A stretch of DNA of 64,000 nucleotides from Bacteroidales bacterium UBA6401 (GTDB lineage Bacteria; Bacteroidota; Bacteroidia; Bacteroidales; UBA932): the NCBI GenBank assembly GCA_002438635.1, contig DJPX01000011.1, positions 62,001 through 126,000 of the forward strand, in the 5' to 3' direction. Positions 41,341 through 49,830 of the stretch are shown here, in pieces. Each line of letters begins with the position of its first letter. Position 1 is the first letter of the stretch. Position numbers and translations under genes: made by a program. The notes beneath the pieces were generated by a model. The model saw only the letters and a list, made by a program, of their open reading frames with translations. It was not told where the DNA came from and searched no databases.

Positions 41341-43719
41341 TTATCTCTTTTTTACACATCTTACTTGTTGCCCGAAGGTTTTTGCCGTGCCGGCTGCTAT
41401 TTTTGCCGATCCGGTTGTAGTAGAAAATAATGCGTATTTTGCTTTTGTCTTATCACCATCTCTCTCATCTGATGTCCAGAATAGGGAGGCAGCTGTTCCC
41501 ATTAACAGTTTTCCAGTAGAATTGCTCATTTGTCCGCCTACTACGAAGACTAATTTTTCTCCACTTGGAATGGTGAATGTGAGATCTGTATTTTTAGTCG
41601 CAACGAGTGGACAGGCTGCGAGTTCCTCAACTTCCTTTGCGGATGGCATTCTCCATGTCCCTGCAGGGGCTACGAGAGAACAAGGGTCTACATCGGAATT
41701 AGGAATATCGGTTAGCTTCTTGTATTTAGTTTCTTCTGGCCCGTATGCTTTACCATTATAAGGAACATCGAGAATGGCGTATTTACTCTTCCATGTAAAG
41801 TATGCTCCTTTCTCAGTAGGTTCGGCGAAGATATATTGTCCGTCCTTAAGGGTTAGGAAGCCCTCGCTCCAATCGACTGATAATCCGGCTACAGGAGCAG
41901 GCCCTTGTTCAATGCTTTTGCCAGTGCTCTCGCCATCGATATATATAGTCCAGGTAACTTTCTTATGTTCTGTGTTTTCTGGTATGTTTAGTTCTACTGA
42001 AAGATTGTCTTTTGATGCTGTCTCACTTACTTCCAAGCCATTCGAGCCTACAGCTTTTATGGCTACGCTTTCGCGGTCGGTATCGATGGTAACTTTTAGT
42101 TTGAAAGCATTGTAATCTTGAGCTGTCTTAGGAGAGTATGACATAAATATCACATAGTCCTTCATCTGTGGCTGAGTAAATGTGACGCCTGTAAAGATAC
42201 TATTGACAAATAGTTTCCACTGTACATCTTCTTTCTCTTCATTTTCTGGGAGTTTGATGGTAACAGTGGTTTTATTGTTGGTTGCACCTACCTGCGTATA
42301 CGCGCCTTTGCTTGATTCTAGACCCACTTCGTAAAGTTGGAATTCGCCTGGGTCCGTAACTATCGTGATAGGAGTTTCTTTGCAAGTTTCTATCACGGCA
42401 GGCTCGTGAGATACATAGCTAGGAAGCTTGATGTTTTTTACACATCTTACAGATGCAAGATTTTCCCCGACAAGGTCGTAACTTGGGGCTATAGAATACT
42501 CCAAGTTCGATGTGATTAAAAGTCCGTTGTCGGTATAATTTCCACCGAGACCCCACCATGATCCAGTCTGGTTTTTACCCATTAGAGAACCGGATGCTAT
42601 GTTGACGTATCCACTGAAAGGCAGGAACAGATCTGACCCTTTATAGTGAACACCATTCACTCCTTCTACCATAGATGTGTTGTCGGTGTCCTCCATATAG
42701 TAGAGCATGCTAAGCTCTTCATAAGAAGGAAGTCTTAAATTAGGGCTAAGCGCGGTACAAGGGTCTTCTCCGGCATTGGCCTTAATATCAGAGAGTGCTA
42801 TCTGGACTTTTTCCGGGTTATAAGCGTATCCTGCGTAACTCTCGTCAAATGGTACTCCGAAGATGCTTTCGTGCTTGAAAAAGTAGCCGCTTTCCTGAGG
42901 CTTGTCAGCGAGTGCGAATTTGCCGTCTTTTACCACGAGGTCAGCCTTGGCATAGAAGTAGGTGATGCCTTCTTCTCCGAGCTCGATAAAAGCACTTTCC
43001 TGCTGAGCAGAAGCGACTTCACTCCAATTATTCAGCTCTTTGTTATTTGCCAATTCGAGCGAAATCTTAACATCTTTTTCGCTGTAGTTCGGCTCGATAT
43101 GAAAGTCGATTTTTTCAGTCTTTTCTTCTATTTTTACTTCTTTCCCTGCCACTCCATTAACAGAGATTCTATATGCCCACGGAATGAAGGTAGTCTGTGC
43201 AGTGGATTTTAGCACAGGGTCTTCCAGTCTGAATTTGAGCGCGAAGTAATAGTCGCCACCATTATATCCTATAGTCTGCGGCATATTGGTGCTTTGAAAT
43301 TCAGAGAACACGTCTTTCACTTTTGACGGGTCAAGGTCTTGTGTGGCGGAAACTATTGTCTCCCAATTTTCCGTGGCATCAGAAGAGAACTCTACTGTGA
43401 CACTTCGTTTGGATGCTGTGTGGTTTGCTTCTATAGTGATTTCTACACTTTCTGCAGCTTTATCGAATTCGACAACCTCGCCTTCAGCCTCATCGTAGTT
43501 AATGCGATAAGCCCAAGCGATATCTGCGTTTTGGGATTTAGTCTCAATAACCTTCACTATCTTTTCAAGAGATAGTGTGTAGGTGCCTCCCTCGTAGGAA
43601 ATAAGTTCCGGGATGTCGGAACTTTTGAAATTGGTGGTAGTCTGTGTGAGCTCTTCCTCACAGGCAACCCCACAGATGGCCGAGATTCCTATCATCAGGC
43701 CTAATAGTTTTTTTCTCAT
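41341..43719 (-). CDS. Large lipoprotein with repeated BACON-like and FISUMP-like domains
   Basis: The 792-residue protein has a lipobox (AICGVACEEE). It shows two related N-terminal domains (about 30-130 and 135-245, opening SDIPELISYEGGTYTL and NMPQTIGYNGGDYYFAL). A FISUMP-like domain follows (about 260-430, with DPCTALSPNLRLPSYEEL and SVRCVKN). Two short beta domains (about 440-610) and a second FISUMP-like domain (about 620-792, with DPCSLVAPAGTWRMPSAKEV and VRCVKKR) complete it. I chose 43719 (MRKKLLGL). The gene at 39823 follows 3 bases later. Likely surface display; function unknown. Confidence 0.7.
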   Translation of the reverse strand: MRKKLLGLMIGISAICGVACEEELTQTTTNFKSSDIPELISYEGGTYTLSLEKIVKVIETKSQNADIAWAYRINYDEAEGEVVEFDKAAESVEITIEANHTASKRSVTVEFSSDATENWETIVSATQDLDPSKVKDVFSEFQSTNMPQTIGYNGGDYYFALKFRLEDPVLKSTAQTTFIPWAYRISVNGVAGKEVKIEEKTEKIDFHIEPNYSEKDVKISLELANNKELNNWSEVASAQQESAFIELGEEGITYFYAKADLVVKDGKFALADKPQESGYFFKHESIFGVPFDESYAGYAYNPEKVQIALSDIKANAGEDPCTALSPNLRLPSYEELSMLYYMEDTDNTSMVEGVNGVHYKGSDLFLPFSGYVNIASGSLMGKNQTGSWWGLGGNYTDNGLLITSNLEYSIAPSYDLVGENLASVRCVKNIKLPSYVSHEPAVIETCKETPITIVTDPGEFQLYEVGLESSKGAYTQVGATNNKTTVTIKLPENEEKEDVQWKLFVNSIFTGVTFTQPQMKDYVIFMSYSPKTAQDYNAFKLKVTIDTDRESVAIKAVGSNGLEVSETASKDNLSVELNIPENTEHKKVTWTIYIDGESTGKSIEQGPAPVAGLSVDWSEGFLTLKDGQYIFAEPTEKGAYFTWKSKYAILDVPYNGKAYGPEETKYKKLTDIPNSDVDPCSLVAPAGTWRMPSAKEVEELAACPLVATKNTDLTFTIPSGEKLVFVVGGQMSNSTGKLLMGTAASLFWTSDERDGDKTKAKYALFSTTTGSAKIAAGTAKTFGQQVRCVKKR

Positions 43720-43827
43720 ATAGCGTTTGTATTGATAAAGCAAATGCGTGCTTCATAGTATGTGTACTCGGTCTATGTCTGTTTCTAATCAAACGTGCAC
43801 GTCTGCGGTACACTTTTTCTTATAATT

Positions 43828-43992
43828 AAGTAACCTTCAAAAAATAACCTGCATCATCTTAGTAAATCTTTTTGGTCTATATTCCTTTTCTCATCAGTTA
43901 TGTGCCACCGGCACACTCCCTTTTCGAAAAGAAATCTATCCTCGAAAATCTAATGCTAATCTGACGCAACTTATTTTTTTCACGTTATTAAA
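43828..43992 (+). repeat. Dispersed intergenic repeat, copy B (longest)
   Basis: It runs from AAGTAACCTTC through CATCATCTTAGTAAATC and ATCCTCGAAAATCTAATGC to CACGTTATTAAA. The centre carries a perfect stem TGTGC-CACCG-GCACA (43901-43915) with TCATCAGT before and ACTCC after. The same stem with a paired base change is at 19372-19384. Confidence 0.75.
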
Positions 43993-44097
43993 GGACAAAT
44001 CTAAAGGCGTTTAGCCTTTTGGTAATACACAACCCCAAATATAGTTATAATTACTTTTAGGAGGAGCCCTTTTTTGAACTTTTTTGAACTTTTTGTT

Positions 44098-44195
44098 AAG
44101 TAACCTTCAAAAAAATGACCTGCATCATCTTAGTAAATCTTTTGGTTCCTCGAAAATCTCTTTTTAATCTGACGCAATTTTTTTGCGTTGCTAAA
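44098..44195 (+). repeat. Dispersed intergenic repeat, copy C
   Basis: It runs from AAGTAACCTTC through GCATCATCTTAGTAAATC, CCTCGAAAATC and ATCTGACGCAA to TTGCTAAAA. It lacks the central stem of copy B. It ends about 30 bases before the recN stop codon. Confidence 0.75.
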
Positions 44196-44226
44196 ATGGT
44201 GTCAGTCTTTGAGAGGAATGACCTAT

Positions 44227-45873
44227 CTACGAGTTATTCAAGAGCGATTGGGCATTAGCAAGAGATTCTGGTGTAATGCTTTCTCCACTTAAAAGACGTG
44301 CTATCTCTTTAAGTCTTTCGTTTTTGTCAAGCAGGCAGATAGTTGAGGTGACTTTACCATTTTTTTCTTCTTTGCGAACCATATAGTGGGCGTGCCCTTT
44401 GGCCGCTACTTGTGGTAGATGTGTTATGGCGAAAATCTGCATATTCTGTCCCATCTTACAGATGAGTTGTCCCATTTTATGCGCCACACTTCCGGATACC
44501 CCGGTGTCTATCTCATCGAAGATCATGGTCGGCATGTTAGCGTAGTGTGCCATCATCTCTTTAATACACAGCATTATACGTGAGAGCTCTCCACCGGAAG
44601 CACATTTGGACAGTTCCGTAGGGGCGTTGCCATTGGAGTTAAAAAGAAAGGTGCAGGACTCAAGCCCGTTCTCGCAAGGGGCGCATTTTTTAAGCTCGAC
44701 TTTAAATACTGCTCTTTCAAGTTCCAGAGAGCGAATGTTCTCTTGTAACTCTGCCGCTAATTCTCCGGCGGCATTTTGACGCTTTTCACTAAGTTCTTCT
44801 GCTATCTTAAAATAATTTTCTTGTGCTTCGCGTGCTAGTTTTTCGATGGAGCGCTCTTTAAATTCTAACTCGGAACTATCAGATAGCGCCTTCCCGTAGT
44901 TTTCCTTAATCTTAATTAACTCCGCTATATCTGCTGCTCCATGTTTTCGGAGAAGAGATAGGAGAAGCGAAATCCTATCCTCCACTTCTTCAAGCCTTTC
45001 GGCTGACACTGCAAGGGACGAATTCTTTTTGTCGACCTCGTAGAAAATGTCCTCGAGCTCTATCCTGGCACTTTCCATTCTTTCGGCCAATTCTCCCGTC
45101 CCTTGAGCATATTCGCTAACTTTTTCAAGCGCCCTGTAAGCTTCCTTTAGTTCCGCGCACACATTTTCCGCCTCTGATGCTTTTCCGAGAAGTTCTTTGA
45201 TCTGTTCGGCACTTGCCAACTCCTTTTGCTCCGCTTCCAGTTCTTCGAGTTCCCCATCTTTTAGTCCGGCCTTTTCGAGTTGCTCCCACTGTGCGTGGTT
45301 ATAATCTTCATTGGCCTTGTTCGCTTTTATTTGTTCTCTTATTTCGGCCAATTCCTTTTCGAGCTTTCTATATTCGGCCCATTGCGTGCGGCATTTTCCA
45401 CATAAGTCATGAGTCCCGGCGAAGTAGTCTAGAAGCGAGAGCTGGAAGGACTCCTTGGTAAGCGCTATGTTTTGGTGCTGGGAGTGGATGTCTATTAGGA
45501 AGGAGGCCAATTCTGCCAATACTCCTACCGGCACAGGGGAATCATTGATAAAGGAGCGGGAGCGACCGCTGCGATTCACCACCCTTCTTATTAGAAGCAC
45601 TTCGTTATCGAATTCTACATCAGCATCGTCTAGAATTTTACGGATGCTTCCTGTTGTGTCCTTAACATCGAATTCGGCTTCTACTACCAGATTATCAGCA
45701 CCTTCGGAGATAAGTGAGGCATCTGCCTTGGCCCCTGTCAAGAGCGATAGGGCCCCGAGCAGAATAGACTTTCCCGCGCCGGTCTGTCCGGTAATGATGA
45801 TAAGACCCTCAGGAAAACTGATTTCCAAAGAGTCTATCAATACATAATTTTCAATGTGTAAGGAACGTAACAT
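44227..45873 (-). CDS. recN: DNA repair protein RecN
   Basis: RecN is an SMC-like ATPase in double-strand break repair. The 548-residue protein starts MLRSLHIENYVLIDSLEI with Walker A GQTGAGKSILL. A long coiled coil lies in the middle (about 150-370). The C-terminal half has the signature SGGELSRIMLCIK, Walker B MIFDEIDTGVSG, and ITHLPQVAA. Length is normal. I chose the ATG at 45873; a TTG directly before it is also in frame. It lies 3 bases after the omega-subunit gene. Confidence 0.96.
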   Translation of the reverse strand: MLRSLHIENYVLIDSLEISFPEGLIIITGQTGAGKSILLGALSLLTGAKADASLISEGADNLVVEAEFDVKDTTGSIRKILDDADVEFDNEVLLIRRVVNRSGRSRSFINDSPVPVGVLAELASFLIDIHSQHQNIALTKESFQLSLLDYFAGTHDLCGKCRTQWAEYRKLEKELAEIREQIKANKANEDYNHAQWEQLEKAGLKDGELEELEAEQKELASAEQIKELLGKASEAENVCAELKEAYRALEKVSEYAQGTGELAERMESARIELEDIFYEVDKKNSSLAVSAERLEEVEDRISLLLSLLRKHGAADIAELIKIKENYGKALSDSSELEFKERSIEKLAREAQENYFKIAEELSEKRQNAAGELAAELQENIRSLELERAVFKVELKKCAPCENGLESCTFLFNSNGNAPTELSKCASGGELSRIMLCIKEMMAHYANMPTMIFDEIDTGVSGSVAHKMGQLICKMGQNMQIFAITHLPQVAAKGHAHYMVRKEEKNGKVTSTICLLDKNERLKEIARLLSGESITPESLANAQSLLNNS

Positions 45874-45876
45874 CAA

Positions 45877-46203
45877 TTATTTGTTTTTCTCGTCAGAGTG
45901 AGCCTTGCGGAAGACAAGCTCTCCATTCTGATATTCGGATATTGCTATAAGATCGGGTTTAGGAAGTTTCTCGTAGTACATAGAGATTTCGATTTGCTCT
46001 TTATTCTCAAACACTTCTTCCATATTATCCCGCTCTGTTTTGAATTCTTCGAGTTTATGTGTAATCTCTTTTTTCTCGGCGAGTGAAATCTGATTAGCTC
46101 TTTTAGAGAGTATGACTACAGTTTCGTAAAGATTCCCTGTTTCTTTCACTAAATCACGCGTGTCTCGTGTGATGGTGTTCGTTGGTACTTTTTTTAAATC
46201 CAT
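45877..46203 (-). CDS. rpoZ: RNA polymerase omega subunit (Bacteroidales type)
   Basis: The 108-residue protein matches the Bacteroidales omega family: NTITRDTRDLVKETGNLYETVVILSKRANQI is the conserved helical region (in part), followed by FENKEQIEISMYYEKLPKPDLIA. Omega stabilises the beta-prime subunit. The call also rests on position: bamD upstream and recN downstream is the usual Bacteroidales order, although coaBC, often found between rpoZ and recN, is absent here. Confidence 0.82.
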   Translation of the reverse strand: MDLKKVPTNTITRDTRDLVKETGNLYETVVILSKRANQISLAEKKEITHKLEEFKTERDNMEEVFENKEQIEISMYYEKLPKPDLIAISEYQNGELVFRKAHSDEKNK

Positions 46204-46327
46204 AATAGTATATAATTCTATAACTTAAGTTTCGGAAGTTATATCCGAGCCATACAAAACCAATAACGGCTCAAGACATCCCCCTAACTTTATTACGATA
46301 GCGCATTAGGCACAAGTTTCAAAAAAA

Positions 46328-47113
46328 TTATTCTTTTTTCCTGACTTTTTTATAAAGCGCGTCTAACTCCTTTCTGTATTTCGATTCTGGATATTCTTCT
46401 ATGAAATTCAAGTAGTCATCCACAAATACCAGATAACGCTCTTTTTGTTTGGAGGCTACGCTAAGCAGTGCATATTTGTACGAAGACATGGTGGTATAGT
46501 ATAGAATATCTTCACGATACCGGTTATCAGCATTATCTTTTAATACATTTTTAAGAGCCACTCTCGACGCTTTGTAGTCTTCCATAGTATAGTAAAGCTT
46601 GGCACTTTCGTAGGCCTTGCGATCCAGCCTATCGGAAAGGTCATCGAGCATTCTATTGCAGATAGCCACATTAGGAGAATGGATATGTGCTGTCTTATAC
46701 TCACTTATGGCCTTTATGGCCTTATATGTAGGGGCCTGATCCAGTTCGTATCGTAGAGTGCTTCTATACAAACAGTCTATTCTAAGAAATTCTGCGGATT
46801 CGGCGAATGGACTGGCAGGATAATTTTCCATAAAATGCTCTAGGTTAGACTCTGCCGTGTAGAAGTCCTTTTGATTATAGTTACTTAGAGCCCAGTAAAA
46901 ATTAACCGTGTCATCTCTCTCTGTTCCTTGCGTAAGCATAGAAAGAGATTCGAAAAGTTGTGCAGCCTTCCCGTATTTACCTTTATTGAAGTAATCGAAT
47001 GCTGCCGTATATTTAGCATCAGCATCACCACTAGTCAGCAACTCTTCGTACTGAGATTTACACCCAGCCATCGCCACTATGCCTATGGCTATCAATAATC
47101 CTTTATAGTTCAT
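46328..47113 (-). CDS. bamD: Outer-membrane assembly lipoprotein BamD
   Basis: BamD is part of the BAM complex that inserts outer-membrane proteins. The 261-residue lipoprotein (lipobox VAMAGCKSQ) has TPR-like helical repeats (AAFDYFNKGKYGKAAQLFESL, YFWALSNYNQKDFYTAESNLEHF). The conserved NYPASPFAESAEFL and the C-terminal EEYPESKYRKEL match BamD. A hairpin (GAGCC/GGCTC, 46242-46266) lies in the 124-base gap before rpoZ. Confidence 0.9.
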   Translation of the reverse strand: MNYKGLLIAIGIVAMAGCKSQYEELLTSGDADAKYTAAFDYFNKGKYGKAAQLFESLSMLTQGTERDDTVNFYWALSNYNQKDFYTAESNLEHFMENYPASPFAESAEFLRIDCLYRSTLRYELDQAPTYKAIKAISEYKTAHIHSPNVAICNRMLDDLSDRLDRKAYESAKLYYTMEDYKASRVALKNVLKDNADNRYREDILYYTTMSSYKYALLSVASKQKERYLVFVDDYLNFIEEYPESKYRKELDALYKKVRKKE

Positions 47114-47131
47114 CTTCTATCTAAAATAAAC

Positions 47132-48043
47132 TTAATTTTTAATAAACTTTTCCGCTTCAAGTGCCGCGCGACAACCATCCGCTGCGGCCGTAATTGCTTG
47201 TCTGAAATCAGTATCACGCACATCGCCGGCGACAAACACACCTTCTCTGCTTGTCTTTACGCCATCGGATATGATGTACCCTTCTTCATTGAGTGCCAAC
47301 GCGCCTCCTAACCATTCTGTATTAGGGTGATGGCCAATGGCTAAGAAAAATCCGTCGATTTTTAATTCAAAAATCTCGCCATTGCCACGGGTTAGTCTTA
47401 CCCCATTCACACCCATCGCATCGCCCAATATCTCTTTGGTGGTGCAATCGTAAAGGATTTCTATATTCGATGTGTGAGCTACTCTTTCTTTCATAGTTTC
47501 AGAGGCCCGAAGATAGTTTTTCCTAACTATCATATACACTCTCGAAGCTATACCGCTAAGATACATCGCTTCTTCGCAGGCGCTATCACCACCACCTACT
47601 ACCGCTACGCTCTTATCTCTATAGAAAAAACCATCACAGGTGGCACACGCCGATACGCCCATACCGCGGAATTTCTTTTCGCTTTCGAGGCCGAGATATT
47701 TGGCGCTCGCCCCGGTGGCTATAATAAGTGTCTGGAACTCAATAGTATCTCCGCTCTTAAGTGTTACTGTTCGCTGTGCAAGATCGCAACTTTGCACTGT
47801 GCCGCTGAGTAGCGTAGTGCCTAGATTACGAGCTTGAGCGCGCATATTCTCCATTAGAGTCAAAGCATCTATACCGTTTTCAAAGCCCGGGTAGTTTTCT
47901 ATTTTGGTGGTGGTGACGAGTTGCCCACCAGGCTGTGGACCTTCGACAAGTACTGGAGATAGAGCCGCTCTACACGCATAAATAGCGGCTGTATATCCTG
48001 CTGGGCCGCCACCTATAATAAGGCATTTTATCTTATCGCTCAT
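47132..48043 (-). CDS. trxB: Thioredoxin reductase
   Basis: TrxB passes electrons from NADPH through FAD to thioredoxin. The 303-residue protein has the FAD-binding GGGPAGYTAAIYA, the redox-active CATC in GVSACATCDGFFYR (about residue 137), NADPH-binding VVGGGDSACEEA and the FAD-binding GVFVAGDVRD. Length is typical. I chose MSDKIK at 48043 because it overlaps the miaB stop as ATGA, a normal coupling, whereas the longer frame adds only 5 residues. Confidence 0.96.
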   Translation of the reverse strand: MSDKIKCLIIGGGPAGYTAAIYACRAALSPVLVEGPQPGGQLVTTTKIENYPGFENGIDALTLMENMRAQARNLGTTLLSGTVQSCDLAQRTVTLKSGDTIEFQTLIIATGASAKYLGLESEKKFRGMGVSACATCDGFFYRDKSVAVVGGGDSACEEAMYLSGIASRVYMIVRKNYLRASETMKERVAHTSNIEILYDCTTKEILGDAMGVNGVRLTRGNGEIFELKIDGFFLAIGHHPNTEWLGGALALNEEGYIISDGVKTSREGVFVAGDVRDTDFRQAITAAADGCRAALEAEKFIKN

Positions 48044-49344
48044 ATCGCTTCTTCGCATAAAAGAGTAGCCTGCGTGCAGTCTTTAACTCTGACTTTAACA
48101 TAGTCTCCGGCTTTGTGCGTGTTATCCGTCCATACGCAGACTTTATTGGTGCTGGTGCGACCACTTAATTGATGGTCGCTCTTTTTGGATTTTCCTTCTA
48201 CCAGCACTTCAAATACTTTACCTATGTCTTTTCGGTTGCTTTCAAGTGAAAGCGTGTTTTGAAGCGCTATTATTTCGTTCAGCCGACGTGTTTTTTCATC
48301 CAATGGTACATCATCGGCATATTTTTTTGCCGCAAGTGTGCCAGGCCTTTCCGAATAGTAGAACATATAGGCAGCATCGAACCCTACTTCCTTAAAGAGA
48401 GAGAGTGTGTCGCGGTGATCGTCCAATGTTTCCGAGCAGAATCCTGCTATTACATCTGTGGTAATGGCACAGTCAGGGATAACTTCCCTTATTTTTTTTA
48501 CCCTGTTTAGATATCCCTCTCTTGTGTAGCGGCGTCTCATTTTCTCCAATATACGATCGGACCCCGACTGTACTGGAAGATGTATGTGATGGCAGATGTT
48601 AGGATAACGTGCAATGGTTTCTATTACTTCATTTGAAATATCCTGAGGGTTAGATGTGGAGAATCTCACTCGAAGTAAAGGACTTACCTGCGCTACCATT
48701 TCAAGCAGTTTTGCGAATGTAATGTCTTCGAATCTGTATGAATCCACATTCTGCCCTAAAAGTGTTACCTCTCTATATCCTTTATTAAAGCACTCACAAG
48801 CTTCTCTAACTATGCTTTTGGCATCCCTGCTCCTTTCTGTGCCACGGGTATAAGGTACTACACAATATGAACACACATTGTTGCATCCGCGCATTATGGA
48901 GATAAATGCACTCACTCCGTTTTTATCTATTCTCACAGGAGAAATGTCCGAATAGGTCTCTTCCCGAGATAGAATTACATCTATCTGTGGGTGTCCTTCA
49001 CTTGCCGCTTCCAAAAGCTCCGGCAATTTTCTGTAAGTGTCAGGCCCGGCTACTATATCCACTTTTCCGCTACTTAGCAGCTGTTCTTTCATTCTTTCCG
49101 CCATACATCCGAGAATGCCAATTATGACTTCTCTATCACGGCGTTGAAGTACGAATTGTTCTATTCTTCCAAGAATTCGCTGCTCTGCATTGTCTCGTAT
49201 GGAGCAGGTATTGGCCATTATGATGTCGGCGCTATCTATATCCTCCGTGCGGGTATATCCGTTTTTTTTAAGGATGGAGAAAATGACCTCAGTGTCGGCC
49301 ACGTTCATCTGGCATCCGTATGTTTCTATATATACTTTTTTCAT
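48040..49344 (-). CDS. miaB: tRNA-2-methylthio-N6-dimethylallyladenosine synthase
   Basis: MiaB adds the methylthio group at A37 of tRNAs that read UNN codons. The 434-residue protein starts MKKVYIETYGCQMN, with the three N-terminal cluster Cys (YGCQMN, ANTCSIR, LGCMAER). It then has the radical-SAM cluster motif GCNNVCSYCVVPYTRG (about 150-160) and the C-terminal TRAM domain (about 370-434). I chose the ATG at 49344 because the motif follows directly. trxB overlaps its end by 4 bases. Confidence 0.96.
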   Translation of the reverse strand: MKKVYIETYGCQMNVADTEVIFSILKKNGYTRTEDIDSADIIMANTCSIRDNAEQRILGRIEQFVLQRRDREVIIGILGCMAERMKEQLLSSGKVDIVAGPDTYRKLPELLEAASEGHPQIDVILSREETYSDISPVRIDKNGVSAFISIMRGCNNVCSYCVVPYTRGTERSRDAKSIVREACECFNKGYREVTLLGQNVDSYRFEDITFAKLLEMVAQVSPLLRVRFSTSNPQDISNEVIETIARYPNICHHIHLPVQSGSDRILEKMRRRYTREGYLNRVKKIREVIPDCAITTDVIAGFCSETLDDHRDTLSLFKEVGFDAAYMFYYSERPGTLAAKKYADDVPLDEKTRRLNEIIALQNTLSLESNRKDIGKVFEVLVEGKSKKSDHQLSGRTSTNKVCVWTDNTHKAGDYVKVRVKDCTQATLLCEEAI

Positions 49345-49383
49345 TTTGATTCCATTCGTCTTCAAAGATACTATAAAAGTTCG

Positions 49384-49391
49384 TATCTTTG
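49384..49391 (+). promoter_or_regulatory. Bacteroidota -7 element for the LEA-like lipoprotein
   Basis: TATCTTTG matches TAnnTTTG and ends 4 bases before the ATG at 49396, predicting a leaderless transcript. No clear -33 box is seen. Confidence 0.4.
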
Positions 49392-49395
49392 GAAG

Positions 49396-49830
49396 ATGAA
49401 AAAGATTTTTGCAGTATTACTCGCGTTTTTGTGCCTTTATTCTTGTGCTACATATAAGGACATAAAAGTTAATTCGGTTCAGGTAGAGAAAGTTTCTATG
49501 TTTTCCGACCCATGGAGCGCGACCATTGCGGTGGAGATAGATAATCCTACTATGACGCTGAATGTCATAGAGGCTGTAGGTGTAGTCAAGATTGCAGGCG
49601 ATAAGGCTCTTGATGTGGTTTGTGACCCATTTGTCCTGGCAGGACATAGCTGCCAGACCTACCAGATAGACTTAACTGCTACTATAGTCGAGGGATTCGG
49701 TATATCCTCTTTTATGCGTCTTTTTCAGTCACAGGATTTTAGTAAGGTAACTCTTGACTTGGAACTTATAGTAAAAGACCCATTAGGTATTAAGCATACG
49801 AAAGTCATGAAAGATATTTCATTGTTATGA
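49396..49830 (+). CDS. LEA type 2-like lipoprotein
   Basis: The 144-residue protein has a lipobox (LCLYSCATYK). It then has one beta-sandwich domain of the LEA14/WHy type (VEIDNPTMTLNVIEAVGVVKIAG, CDPFVLAGHSCQTYQIDLTATIV), as in many small envelope lipoproteins. Function unknown. The frame is open further upstream, but the signal peptide and the -7 box fix the start at 49396. The SPOR gene overlaps its stop by 4 bases. Confidence 0.75.
   Translation: MKKIFAVLLAFLCLYSCATYKDIKVNSVQVEKVSMFSDPWSATIAVEIDNPTMTLNVIEAVGVVKIAGDKALDVVCDPFVLAGHSCQTYQIDLTATIVEGFGISSFMRLFQSQDFSKVTLDLELIVKDPLGIKHTKVMKDISLL

Larger units (their letters stand above)
43720..44226. other. Intergenic region holding two copies of the dispersed repeat
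   Basis: No gene is seen. Copy B (43828-43992) and copy C (44098-44195) of the dispersed repeat fill much of it. The part between them includes a short tandem of TTTTTTGAAC (about 44070-44096). The first 100 bases contain the promoter side of the lipoprotein gene, but no clear -7 box. Confidence 0.6.

Noticed and set aside
41201..41761. A 186-codon open frame on the plus strand
   Set aside because: It is antisense to two lipoprotein genes, starts inside one of them, and has no family signature or promoter.
46242..46266. Hairpin GAGCC/GGCTC after bamD as an intrinsic terminator
   Set aside because: The stem is only 5 bp with a 15-base loop and no T-run follows on the minus strand.
49144..49395. 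N-terminal extension of the LEA-like lipoprotein by 84 codons
   Set aside because: The extension is antisense to miaB; the lipoprotein signal and -7 box place the start at 49396.
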